From Halorientalis pallida (lineage in GTDB: Archaea; Halobacteriota; Halobacteria; Halobacteriales; Haloarculaceae): DNA of 64,000 nucleotides. The position numbers and the translations under genes are program-made. Location of the stretch: NCBI RefSeq assembly GCF_004118325.1, contig NZ_RDFA01000001.1, forward strand, positions 185,382-249,381, read 5' to 3'. A model generated the notes under the pieces. That model was not told the origin of the DNA and did not search any database. It saw only the letters and a program-made list of their open reading frames with translations. This document shows, piece after piece, positions 41,205 to 49,442 of the stretch (within the stretch, counting starts at the first letter, position 1; every line of letters starts with the position of its first letter).

Positions 41205-42462
41205 CGCCGTCACCTCCGTCACCGTCGGCGGACGCTTCGGCTGGCTCGTCGTCCGCGGTGTCGTCAGCGCCCGATTCGTCCGCCGCATCGTCACCGTCCT
41301 CGTTCCCCTCCTCGTCAGCATCGCCGCCGTCGTCGTCGCGGTGTGGGTTGCGCACCGTGCCGTCGTGGACCAGCAGCGTGGAGTCGACGATTTCGTCCTC
41401 GAAGTCGACGTCGAGGTCACCCTCGTCGTCGAGGAGGTTGTCGAGGAAGTGCTTGCAGTTGTTCGCGTACTGCTGGCTCGCCGTGTGGCTGACCCGCGAG
41501 GGTAGGTCGGTCGGGCCGTGGACCCGGACACCGTCGACCTCGACGGTCTCGCCGGCCTCGGTGGGTTCGCAGTTGCCGCCCGTCTCGGCCGCGAGGTCGA
41601 CGACGACCGACCCGGGGTCCATGTCTTCGATCATCTCGGTCGTGACGATCTCCGGTGCCGGGCGACCCGGAATCGCCGCCGTCGTGATCAACACGTCGGA
41701 CTCGGGGACGACCCGCTCCATCTGTCTGCGCTGTTCGGCGTAGAACTCCTCGCCCATCTCGACGGCGTAGCCCTCCTCGTCGCCCGACTCCTCCGTGGGA
41801 AGTTCGAGTTCCACGAAGTCCGCGCCCAGACTCTCGACCTCGCGTTTGACTTCGAGGCGAACGTCGTGGCCGCGCGTACTGGCCCCCAGACGCTCGGCGG
41901 TCGCGATGGCTTTCAGTCCGGCCACCCCTGCGCCGATGACGAACACCTCCGCGGGCTGGATCGTCCCTGCCGCGGTCATCTCCATCGGGAACATCTTCGG
42001 CAACGCCTCGGCCGCCAGCAGCGTGGCCTGGTAGCCACCGAGACTGGCCTGCGAGGACAGCGCGTCCATGCTCTGGGCGCGGCTGATACGCGGCATCAAC
42101 TCCAGTGAGAACGCACTGACGCCCCGGTCGGCCAGTTCGTCGAGCGTGTCGTCGGTCACCTCGTACGGTCCGAGCAAGCCGACGACGACCTGTCCCTCGC
42201 GGTACGGGTCGGTCTCGGTGTCGGTCGCACCGAGCCCGCGAACCTGGAAGAGAACCTCGGCCCGCTCGAACACCGCCTCGCGGTCGTCGAGAATCTCACA
42301 GCCGACCGCCTCGTAGTCGGCGTCCGAGAAGGTCGCCCCCTCGCCGGCACCGGCGGCGACACAGACCTCGTGCCCGTCCTCGACGAGGTCCTCGGCGACG
42401 GGTGGCGTCAGCGCGACACGTTCCTCGCCGTCGGCCGTCTCGGTCGGAATCCCCACGATCAC
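41194..42462 (-). CDS. pntA: NAD(P) transhydrogenase subunit alpha1 (NAD(H)-binding)
   Basis: A 422-residue alanine-dehydrogenase-like protein: MIVGIPTETADGEERVALTPP at the start (GTG 42462), RGLGATDTET, RISRAQSMDALSSQASLGGYQATLLAAEALPK near residue 130, the NAD-binding EVFVIGAGVAGLKAIATAERLGA near 172, and DVLITTAAIPGRPAPEIVT. The last 60 residues are an extreme Asp/Glu/Gly tail with no bacterial counterpart. It is first in the pnt operon; a 35-codon frame upstream ends by overlapping this start (GTGA). Confidence 0.94.
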   Translation of the reverse strand: MIVGIPTETADGEERVALTPPVAEDLVEDGHEVCVAAGAGEGATFSDADYEAVGCEILDDREAVFERAEVLFQVRGLGATDTETDPYREGQVVVGLLGPYEVTDDTLDELADRGVSAFSLELMPRISRAQSMDALSSQASLGGYQATLLAAEALPKMFPMEMTAAGTIQPAEVFVIGAGVAGLKAIATAERLGASTRGHDVRLEVKREVESLGADFVELELPTEESGDEEGYAVEMGEEFYAEQRRQMERVVPESDVLITTAAIPGRPAPEIVTTEMIEDMDPGSVVVDLAAETGGNCEPTEAGETVEVDGVRVHGPTDLPSRVSHTASQQYANNCKHFLDNLLDDEGDLDVDFEDEIVDSTLLVHDGTVRNPHRDDDGGDADEEGNEDGDDAADESGADDTADDEPAEASADGDGGDGDGD

Positions 42463-42566
42463 GGCGAACGCCCCCGCCGCGTCGCCTGGCCGCCGGCGTC
42501 AGTCGAAGCGATCAGTTCGGCTCTGTGCGCGATCCGTGGTACGTCGTACCGTCTCCCGCGTGGCAT
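42459..42566 (-). CDS. 35-residue leaderless upstream ORF of the pnt operon
   Basis: The frame from ATG 42566 (MPRGRRYDVPRIAHRAELIA and 15 more residues, Arg/Gly-rich) ends in TGA at 42461-42459, overlapping the pntA GTG as GTGA. The TATA box at 42591-42603 predicts transcription starting about 4 nt before this ATG, so a ribosome starting at the RNA 5' end would read this frame first. It could be a leader peptide regulating pnt, or an unselected frame. It is arginine-rich, unlike typical acidic haloarchaeal proteins, which counts against a stable product. Confidence 0.42.
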   Translation of the reverse strand: MPRGRRYDVPRIAHRAELIASTDAGGQATRRGRSP

Positions 42567-42590
42567 TGACGTACACGATTTTTTGGCACC

Positions 42591-42626
42591 GACTTAAATA
42601 CCCGCCACAAAAACCAGAAATCTGGT
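42591..42626 (-). promoter_or_regulatory. pnt promoter with upstream inverted repeat
   Basis: TATA box GTATTTAAGTC on the minus strand (42591-42603), preceded upstream by a perfect 6-bp inverted repeat ACCAGA-AA-TCTGGT (42613-42626), in the position of an archaeal activator or repressor site. The half sequence ACCAGAAAT recurs in a hairpin at 44295-44317. Confidence 0.55.
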
Positions 42627-42656
42627 ACGTTTTCGGAGATGTTCGCGTCCCGAGGG

Positions 42657-43688
42657 TCAGCGGTCGGCGATGCGTTCGCCGGTTTCTAGCCCGTTCCGGA
42701 GCGCGGCGTGGACGCGGGCCTCGCCGGCCACCCAGTCGCCCGCGAGGTAGAGGCCGTGGTCGGCCGCCCTGTCGATCACGTCGTCGTCGACACCGTCGTC
42801 GGCCAGCGCGTACCGCCAGTGCTGGGTGTCCGTCCAGTCGGGCTCGGCCAGTCGCTCGTCGTCCAGCAGATCGGCCACCCGCTCGGCGGCGGTGGTCGTC
42901 GTCTGCTCGTCGTCGTCGTCGTAGTGGTCGACCGACCAGTCGGGACCCATCTGGACGATCAACAGGCTCTCGCCGTCGGGAACGTGTCCGTCTTTGCACT
43001 CCTCGCGCGAGAGCCACCCCACGTCGTGGGCGTCGTCCGTGTTGACCAGCGCGTAGTATGGCCGCTCCAGTTCGAAGGGATAGTGCAGGACGGCCGTGAC
43101 GATAGTCCGGTAGGGCACCACGGCGACCGCTTCGCGTAACTGCCGGCAGAGTTCGTGCTCCCAGTTTGCACAGCCGAGGAGGTCGGCCGTCTGCGGGGCC
43201 GGCGGCGTGAGCAAGACCACGTCGAAGTGCCCCAGATCCTCGTGGTCGGTGTCGTAGAGCCGCCAGCCCTCGTTCTCGCGGACGGGCTCGGACACGCGGA
43301 CGCCGTTCTCGACCGTCGCGTCGGTCCCGTCGAAGAGCCGTTTTGCCAGCTGGGCGATGCCCGACTCGTAGGTCCACTTGTGGGCGTCGGCGTCCCGGCC
43401 CTCCGAAATCTCCCCCTCGGCGTCGAACACCCAGACCGGTTCCTCGATGTCGACCAGGCCGTGGGTGTCGAGTTCCTCCGTCAGGAGTTCGGAGACCCGG
43501 TCGTCGTCGGACTTGACGTAGTTCGCCCCGTGATCGTACCGGCAGTCGTCGTGGCGGCGCGTCGCCGCGCGGCCACAGACTCCCCGGCTCTTCTCGAAGA
43601 CGGTGACCGTCGCGTCGGCATCGGCCAGCGCGTGGGCGGCACCCGCACCCGCCGCGCCGGCTCCGACGATTGCGATATCGTCAGCCAT
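42657..43688 (-). CDS. FAD-dependent oxidoreductase (renalase-like)
   Basis: ATG 43688 gives 343 residues. The FAD dinucleotide motif is IAIVGAGAAGAGAAHALADADATVTVFEKSRGVCGRAATRRHDDCRYDHGANYVK (N-terminus to about residue 57), the typical start of renalase-like amine oxidase proteins. Near the end is GLYLAGDWVAGEARVHAALRNGLETGERI, the second FAD-contact segment. The reaction is unknown; family members oxidise isomeric dihydronicotinamide products or other amines. Interestingly it follows the transhydrogenase, so nicotinamide repair is a possible theme (inference). Confidence 0.85.
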   Translation of the reverse strand: MADDIAIVGAGAAGAGAAHALADADATVTVFEKSRGVCGRAATRRHDDCRYDHGANYVKSDDDRVSELLTEELDTHGLVDIEEPVWVFDAEGEISEGRDADAHKWTYESGIAQLAKRLFDGTDATVENGVRVSEPVRENEGWRLYDTDHEDLGHFDVVLLTPPAPQTADLLGCANWEHELCRQLREAVAVVPYRTIVTAVLHYPFELERPYYALVNTDDAHDVGWLSREECKDGHVPDGESLLIVQMGPDWSVDHYDDDDEQTTTTAAERVADLLDDERLAEPDWTDTQHWRYALADDGVDDDVIDRAADHGLYLAGDWVAGEARVHAALRNGLETGERIADR

Positions 43689-43801
43689 AGTCGCCATTCG
43701 GGTGCGAGGGTCAAAGTTCCCCCTGCCTTCGGTCGCCGCCACGACCCGCCCGTGCGTCCGGTGTCGGGAGCTTCTTTGCCTTGGGGCGGGGAAAGACGGG
43801 C

Positions 43802-44203
43802 ATGCGACGCAGAATCTACCTGTTCGCCGGCGTCATCCTGGCGGTCACCTCGTTCCCGACGCTCCTGCTCGGCGTCACTGCGGACCCGTACAACGCCGTC
43901 GGGACCCTGCTACTCGGCATCGGGGGCCTGCTGTTCGTCGTCGCGGCCCAGCGTGACGAAGTGGAGGTCGGCGACCGGACCATCTCCTGGCACCAGTTCG
44001 TCGGCGGCGCCGACGTCGCCCTCGGCCTCGGGTTCCCCCTGACACTCCTGAACCCGGTTCTAGAGGGGACGGCCTCCTCGATGGACTACACGTTCTTCGT
44101 CGCCGGCATCGTCGGCGGCCTCGTCCTCGTGTTCATCGGCGTCGACGTCCTGCGCGGGAGCCGATACGTCTCGCTGGGGAGTGACGGCGAATCCGCCCTC
44201 TGA
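43802..44203 (+). CDS. Small four-TM membrane protein
   Basis: A 133-residue membrane protein with four hydrophobic helices: RRIYLFAGVILAVTSFPTLLL, YNAVGTLLLGIGGLLFVVAA, ADVALGLGFPLTLLNPVL and YTFFVAGIVGGLVLVFIGVDVL, with short acidic loops. I do not recognise a family. ATG 43802 is preferred to GTG/ATG 43781, which adds a basic heptapeptide. Divergent from the FAD oxidoreductase. Confidence 0.75.
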   Translation: MRRRIYLFAGVILAVTSFPTLLLGVTADPYNAVGTLLLGIGGLLFVVAAQRDEVEVGDRTISWHQFVGGADVALGLGFPLTLLNPVLEGTASSMDYTFFVAGIVGGLVLVFIGVDVLRGSRYVSLGSDGESAL

Positions 44204-44405
44204 CCGTCTCGCACGCTCGGCAGTTCTGAGCCGCTTGGACACGTAGGGGCCAGTCCCACCTTTTCTCCTCGGGTGCCCAGAGCGCACCACTCACACCAGA
44301 AATCGGACATTTCTGGTTTGCTCACGAGAGCTCCGCTCTCGTGAACGTCGAAAAACGTGGGCGAAAAAGCCGACCGCTCGCTCCGCTCGCGTTCGGTGCG
44401 ATAGC
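44204..44405. repeat. Intergenic repeat region with duplicated elp3 3' end and palindromes
   Basis: Between the small membrane protein and the convergent elp3 gene. An 18-bp sequence CCGCTTGGACACGTAGGG at 44231-44248 repeats exactly the last codons of elp3 at 44412-44429 (both read GPYVSKRL on the minus strand). Between the copies are two perfect inverted repeats: ACCAGAAAT-5 nt-ATTTCTGGT (44295-44317) and TCACGAGAGC-3 nt-GCTCTCGTGA (44322-44344), then a CGCTCGCTCCGCTCGCG-type extragenic sequence common in haloarchaea. This looks like an insertion that duplicated the end of elp3. Confidence 0.65.
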
Positions 44406-46067
44406 TCACAACCGCTTGGACACGTAGGGCCCGTCCTGGTAGTACTCCAGTTTCTCCCGGTAGTACTGCCGGACGCCGATCCCCGAGAGGACCGACAGCT
44501 TCTCGAAGCCGTTCTCCACTGCTAGCCGTTCGGCCCGCTCCAGCAGCCGCCGGCCGTAGCCGCGGTGCTGGTGCTGGTCGTCCTCACTCTGCTGACCGAC
44601 TCCGACCTGACTCCCGTAGACGTGGAGCTCCCGCACCAGCGCGGCGTTTTCCAGCTCCGCCCGGACGGGATCGTTCGGGAACCGCACCCGGCAGAAGCCG
44701 ATCAGGAGGTCCTTCTCGGGGTCCTCGAAGGAGAGGAAGTGTTCCGTGCCGCCGCCGGCCTCGTAGGAGAGTTCCTGCAGTTCCACCTGCTCGGGTTCCT
44801 CGTCGTTCATTCCGACCTCGCGACAGCGGATGCAGTCGCAGGTCCAGCCGTGGTCGTCCATCCGCTGGCGGGCCAGTTGCCGGAGGTTGGACTTCCAGAC
44901 GCCGCCCTCGATGAAGTCCGCGGGGATGTCCCGCTGGACGCGCTGGAGGCGCGTGTACTCGGGGATCATCGACTTTATCTCCGCGACCAGTTCGGCCGCT
45001 TCCTCGTTCCCGAGGGGATCGAAATCGCCGCGGTGGTACATGTCGTAGGTCGCCGTCCCCTCGACGATCAGCGTGGGGTAGATCTTGAGGTAGTCGGGCC
45101 GCCACTCCGAGTCCTGGAAGATGCGCCGGAAGTCCTCCAGACACATCTCCTTGGACATCCCGGGCTGGCCGGGCATCATGTGAAAGCCGACCTTGAATCC
45201 CGAGTCGCGCAGGCGGCGGTTGGCGTCGATCGAGTCCTGCACACCGTGCCCGCGGTGCATCTCGCGGTTGATCCGCTCGAAGGTGGTCTGGACGCCGACC
45301 TCGACCTTCGTGCCCCCGAGGTCGAGCATCCGGTCGATCTGCTCGGGGTCACACCAGTCGGGCTTGGTCTCGAACGTGGTCGCGACGTTGCGCACGTCGC
45401 CGATCTCGTTCTCGGCGATCACGTCTTCGAGGTAGCTGAACTCCACCTCCTCGGGATCCTCGGCGAAGCTCTCGCCCTCGGCAGGTTCGGGCCGGGTGTC
45501 GGCGTCGTAGTCGTTCATCGCCTCGATGGCCCGCTTGACGAACCACTCCTGATAGTCGTGGCTCCGAGCGGTCATCGTCCCGCCCATCAGGATCAACTCC
45601 ACCTTGTCGACGGGGTGGCCGATCTCTCTGAGCTGTTCGAGTCGGAGTGTGACCTGTCCGTAGGGATCGTAGTCGTTCTGCTTCCCGCGGGCCGCCGCGG
45701 GCTCGTGGCCCGTGTAGCTCTGGGCGCTGGAGAACTCCGAGTCGGGGCCGCCGGGACAGTAGAGACACTTCCCGTGGGGGCACCGCTCGGGCGAAGTCAT
45801 GATGGCGACGGGGGAGACGCCCGACGCGGTCCGGACGGGCTTGCGCTGGAGGACTTCCTCTAACTCCTCCCGGCGCTCGAAGGGCACGTAGTCGAGCAAC
45901 TCGGAGTTCTTGGGGACTTTCGGCGAGGAGAACTCCGAACAGACTTCCAGCTTGGCCTTCTCGACCTCGTCGCGTTCCAGTTCGCCCGCGAGGATCCGGT
46001 TCACGAGTTCCTCACAGACCTGCTCGAACGCCTCCGTCTCGGTCGGGTCGGTCGTCTCCGTGCTCAT
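44406..46067 (-). CDS. elp3: tRNA wobble-uridine modification enzyme Elp3
   Basis: A 553-residue radical SAM / acetyltransferase protein. ATG 46067 gives MSTETTDPTETEAFEQVCEEL. The radical SAM [4Fe-4S] site is CPHGKCLYCPGG near residue 98, the ELP3 iron-sulfur/catalytic segment QNDYDPYGQVTLRLEQLREIGHP follows, a zinc/CxxC pattern is at CDCIRCREVG, and the C-terminal GNAT domain holds QVGVGQQSEDDQHQHRGYGRRLLERAERLA. It makes the cm5U modification at wobble U34 in tRNA with acetyl-CoA and SAM. It ends YYQDGPYVSKRL. Confidence 0.95.
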   Translation of the reverse strand: MSTETTDPTETEAFEQVCEELVNRILAGELERDEVEKAKLEVCSEFSSPKVPKNSELLDYVPFERREELEEVLQRKPVRTASGVSPVAIMTSPERCPHGKCLYCPGGPDSEFSSAQSYTGHEPAAARGKQNDYDPYGQVTLRLEQLREIGHPVDKVELILMGGTMTARSHDYQEWFVKRAIEAMNDYDADTRPEPAEGESFAEDPEEVEFSYLEDVIAENEIGDVRNVATTFETKPDWCDPEQIDRMLDLGGTKVEVGVQTTFERINREMHRGHGVQDSIDANRRLRDSGFKVGFHMMPGQPGMSKEMCLEDFRRIFQDSEWRPDYLKIYPTLIVEGTATYDMYHRGDFDPLGNEEAAELVAEIKSMIPEYTRLQRVQRDIPADFIEGGVWKSNLRQLARQRMDDHGWTCDCIRCREVGMNDEEPEQVELQELSYEAGGGTEHFLSFEDPEKDLLIGFCRVRFPNDPVRAELENAALVRELHVYGSQVGVGQQSEDDQHQHRGYGRRLLERAERLAVENGFEKLSVLSGIGVRQYYREKLEYYQDGPYVSKRL

Positions 46068-46119
46068 TGCCGCTTGGTCTGTAGTGGACGCGTCGCGAGA
46101 ATAAGGGTGTCGGCTCGGG

Positions 46120-46692
46120 TTACCGACGGTCGAAATCACCGGGTTTCGGGCTCCGGTACTGAGACGGGCGCGGACAGAACACGAGCGTCGACGACACGTT
46201 CCACTCGACGCGACCGCCAGGCTGTACTGCGACCGTCGTCCCGGAGCTATTGCAGTCGAACCTGTCCACGGGAATGCCCAGCCAGTACCAGTCGCCGTCC
46301 ACGGTATCGACGTGGAGGATCACCAGATACTGGTCGGCCTGCTCAAATTCGACGGTGACGTACTCTCCGGCAGCCAGTTCGCCACGCCAGTCCAGCACAC
46401 GACCGAGTTCGCGGCCGAGAATCCGGAGTCCGAACGAACAGCGAGACCGGTCGTTCCACAGAAAAAGCCGATGCTGACCGGTGTAGTACGGATCCCGGTC
46501 CGCGCTCGGCTCGCCCGCGGTCAGCGTCTCGACTTGCTCCCAGTCCGGCGGTCCAGTCGAGGACGACCCCTGGGGAATCGGTGCGCCAGGCGGGTGCGCG
46601 CTCGCTCCGTCGCCGCCGCTGAGGGTTCCCCAGCGGTCCCCGAACAGGTAGCCACCGACCAGCAGTCCCAGGAACTCGCGGCGGCGCTGCAC
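46120..46692 (-). CDS. Exported beta-rich protein, first of a tandem pair
   Basis: GTG 46692 gives 190 residues with a Tat-type signal VQRRREFLGLLVGGYLFG; the ATG at 46779 adds 29 residues without a signal and is less likely. The mature part is Cys/Trp-containing and strand-rich: HRLFLWNDRSRCSFGLRILG, LAAGEYVTVEFEQADQYLVILHVDTVDGDWYWLGIPVDRF and VAVQPGGRVEWNVSSTLVFC. The block following EFEQADQY matches the neighbouring gene at 46745 (IELGQADAYTVAVGDG), so the two are diverged copies. Function unknown. Confidence 0.65.
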   Translation of the reverse strand: MQRRREFLGLLVGGYLFGDRWGTLSGGDGASAHPPGAPIPQGSSSTGPPDWEQVETLTAGEPSADRDPYYTGQHRLFLWNDRSRCSFGLRILGRELGRVLDWRGELAAGEYVTVEFEQADQYLVILHVDTVDGDWYWLGIPVDRFDCNSSGTTVAVQPGGRVEWNVSSTLVFCPRPSQYRSPKPGDFDRR

Positions 46693-46744
46693 GGCTCTCC
46701 GTTCACCGCTCCCGCGGTTAAAAGTTGTCCGAGTGACAGGACAC

Positions 46745-47257
46745 TCACTCGGCGAGCGTGCTGTACCGCACCCCTCCATCGTCGTCGACCACCACGTCGG
46801 TCACGGCGGCGTCGCGATCGAACCACTCGGGTTCGACGCTGACCTCGTACAGCAGATCGCCGTCACCCACCGCGACCGTGTACGCGTCGGCCTGCCCGAG
46901 TTCGATGCGGAGCGGCCGATTCGGGTCGAGCGTCCGTTCGGTTTCGAGCAGGTCACCCTGACCAGCCGACTCGACGGCTACCGTCACCGTGCGCGTCGGG
47001 CCGGCGTTCCAGACGGTGACGCCGTGGGAGGGTGCGCAGTCGTCGCTGGCAGTCGGCTGCTCGGCGAGAGTGATCGTCTCGAACGGCGGGAGATGGCCCG
47101 TCCGTGCCGGGGCGTGCGCCGCCATCGCAGGTTCCCGCACCGGCGGCGGATCGGTGGTGAGGCCGACCGACCCTAACAGACGCGTCAGGCCGTCACGGGA
47201 GCAGGGCAAGTGGGCGAACACTGTGGCGAGGGGACCGAGGGCGGAGGCGCGGCTCAT
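46745..47257 (-). CDS. Exported beta-rich protein, second of a tandem pair
   Basis: A 170-residue protein from ATG 47257 (MSRASALGPLATVFAHLPCS), with a weak N-terminal hydrophobic stretch. The second half is beta-rich: VTVWNAGPTRTVTVAVESAG, LRIELGQADAYTVAVGDGDLLYEVSVEPEWFDRDAAVTDVVVDDDGGVRYSTLAE. It aligns with the 46120 gene around E-x-x-QAD-x-Y. It lies 52 bp upstream of that gene on the same strand. A cell-surface role is possible; not assigned to a family. Confidence 0.65.
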   Translation of the reverse strand: MSRASALGPLATVFAHLPCSRDGLTRLLGSVGLTTDPPPVREPAMAAHAPARTGHLPPFETITLAEQPTASDDCAPSHGVTVWNAGPTRTVTVAVESAGQGDLLETERTLDPNRPLRIELGQADAYTVAVGDGDLLYEVSVEPEWFDRDAAVTDVVVDDDGGVRYSTLAE

Positions 47258-47312
47258 CGGCGACGACTATCGGAACGAGCCAAAAGAACGTTGTGGCGTA
47301 ACCGGTTCCTAA

Positions 47313-49442
47313 TCAGGCCACGTCGGCGACTGCTTCCAGCACGGCGTCGAGCACGGCGTCGCGCTCGCCCGAGAGGAATTCGAGACAGCCGTCACGCGTG
47401 CTCTTGGCGTGGAGCCCGGCGTTCGGCGCCGCCTCGGCGGCGGTCGCGGCGACCGCGCGCACGTCGAACGTCGAGGTCGAGCGCAGGTAGAGTTCGTCCG
47501 CGGCCAGTCCGACGACCAGGTCCACGTCGTCGCGGTGCTGGCGGAAGAGTGCGTCCAGCAGGAGGTTCGTCGGCGGGAACTCGTAGCGGTGGGCGAACGC
47601 GTCCGTGTCGAGGACGGCGACCTCGATTCCGTCCGCGTCACGGTATTCGAGGTTCGCCTCCGCGGTCTCGATTTCCGCGTCCATCTTCGTCCGGAACTGC
47701 TCGCTGACGTGGCTCGCCAGCCCGCGCTCGTCGTCCGTTTCCGGGAAGAGGAGATCGGCGATCAGTTCGCGCTTGTCCTCGTAGGACTGGTAGTACGCCT
47801 CCAGCGCGATAGCCTCGCGGATCTCGCGCGTGTCGTCTCCGTCGTAGCCGGCCTCCACGGCCAGTTCGACGTAGGACTCGGGTGCCTCCTCCCAGAAGCT
47901 CACGGCGGGCAGGTGGCCGATCTCCGCGCGCACGTCGTCGTCGACGTGGGCGGCGACGGTCGCGGCGATGGCGCTCGCGGTCGTCGCGTCCGCGGTGTCG
48001 GTCAGTGACGGGGAGACCAGCGTGTCGACGGCGTCGCCGACCTCGGGGTCGGCCTCGGCGGCGTCCAGCACCACGCGATCTGCGTCGTACACCGACAGCA
48101 GGTCGAAGCCGTCCATCGATTCGCGGGTCGCGCCCGCGGCGACGAACACGAACAGGGGCAGCTTCTCGTCGTGGCGCTCGCGGTTGTCGAGCATCCCCGT
48201 GACGTCCTGGGTGGCGTCCTGCATGTCGTAGACGCCGTCTTCGAGGGGGCGGCGGTCGAAGTAGTGGTACTCGGCGTCGGCCGCACCGTGCTGGTCCCGG
48301 ACCAGCGGGAGCGTCGCGCGCTCGATGGCGACGCCGCCGACGTAGCCGTCGACGGTGGCGTTGTGCCGGACGACGACCGGTCGGTCTTCGAGGACGGCAC
48401 GCCGGATCGCGGTCGCGGCCTCGCGCACGCCGTCGATGACGGCGTCGACCGCTGGATCCTCGGCCAGCGGTTCCACGTCGTCGGGGCGAGCCTGCTCGGT
48501 CAGCGCGTCGGCCATCCGCTCGGAGACGGCGGCGTGTTCGTCGTCTTCGAGGACGACCAGCGCCTCGGTCTCGACCTGCAGTTCGCCGCGGCGACGGCGG
48601 ACTTCGCCGTCGAGTCTGACGAGGTCGCCCTCCTCGACTTCGGGGTAGGCGCGCACGCCGGCTTCCTCGAACGCGGCGCAGTCGACGACGCCGGTCTCGT
48701 CGCGGAGCTCGAAGACCGTCGGGCCGCTGGTCTGTCGGATGTCGGCGATCTCGCCCTCGATGCGCACGTCGTCGCCGACGCGGTCGTCGAGCGTCTCGAC
48801 CGCGACCTGTGTCAGTTCGACGGCGGACTGCTCGCCGTCTGCCTGCGGTTCCGTCTCGACGACGGCCGCGCCACCCGAACCACCGGCGTCGGCGGCCTCG
48901 GTCTCAGTCTCGTCGTCGGACTCCGTGTCGTCGTCGGTCGCGGGGGCACCGGTCTGACCGGTCTGCCGCGTGTCGTCGCTCCCCGTGTCGTCGGAGACCT
49001 GGCCCACGGTGTGGCGGACGGGGCCATCGTCGTCGTCCTCGTCGTCGTCTTCGACGTTCTCTTTCAGCAGGGCGAAGTCCTCGTCGGGGTCGTCGATCAG
49101 CGTGCCACGGAACTCGCGTTCGGACTGGCGGATCGACCACCCGAGATCGATGTTTCCGTTGTCACGGACGTTCTTTACCTGGACGTAGACGGTGTCTCCC
49201 GGCTCCCACTCGAGGCTCTCGAGTCGCTGGTCGAGTTCACTCCGGTGGAGGAGACCGGTCACCCGGTCGGCGATGTCGACGAACACGCCGAATTCGGCGT
49301 ACCCGTCGACCGTCCCTCGGTAGAACCGCCCCGGCGTCAGCTGGTCTGCGTTCGTACCGCGGAACTCGAAGACCACGTCCTGCTGGTGTGTCTCGCAGAT
49401 GTGACCTTCGACAGACGTTCCGCAAATGATACAGCTTCCCAT
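47313..49442 (-). CDS. COG1107 RecJ-like / DHH protein with eroded catalytic motifs
   Basis: A 709-residue protein starting at ATG 49442 (MGSCIICGTSVEGHICETHQQ): an N-terminal zinc ribbon (CxxC and C..H), an S1-like OB domain (GRFYRGTVDGYAEFGVFVDIADRVTGLLHRSEL, residues about 37-75), a long acidic linker, a second OB domain (VRIEGEIADIRQTSGPTVFELRDETGVVDCAAFEE) and a DHH-type C-terminal half. In that half, RHNATVDGYVGGVAIERA stands where RHHADADG-type motifs are expected, and VVLDAAEADPEVGD stands where the DHH strand should be. A nuclease activity is therefore doubtful. It may be a structural partner of an active RecJ-like nuclease. Confidence 0.8.
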   Translation of the reverse strand: MGSCIICGTSVEGHICETHQQDVVFEFRGTNADQLTPGRFYRGTVDGYAEFGVFVDIADRVTGLLHRSELDQRLESLEWEPGDTVYVQVKNVRDNGNIDLGWSIRQSEREFRGTLIDDPDEDFALLKENVEDDDEDDDDGPVRHTVGQVSDDTGSDDTRQTGQTGAPATDDDTESDDETETEAADAGGSGGAAVVETEPQADGEQSAVELTQVAVETLDDRVGDDVRIEGEIADIRQTSGPTVFELRDETGVVDCAAFEEAGVRAYPEVEEGDLVRLDGEVRRRRGELQVETEALVVLEDDEHAAVSERMADALTEQARPDDVEPLAEDPAVDAVIDGVREAATAIRRAVLEDRPVVVRHNATVDGYVGGVAIERATLPLVRDQHGAADAEYHYFDRRPLEDGVYDMQDATQDVTGMLDNRERHDEKLPLFVFVAAGATRESMDGFDLLSVYDADRVVLDAAEADPEVGDAVDTLVSPSLTDTADATTASAIAATVAAHVDDDVRAEIGHLPAVSFWEEAPESYVELAVEAGYDGDDTREIREAIALEAYYQSYEDKRELIADLLFPETDDERGLASHVSEQFRTKMDAEIETAEANLEYRDADGIEVAVLDTDAFAHRYEFPPTNLLLDALFRQHRDDVDLVVGLAADELYLRSTSTFDVRAVAATAAEAAPNAGLHAKSTRDGCLEFLSGERDAVLDAVLEAVADVA

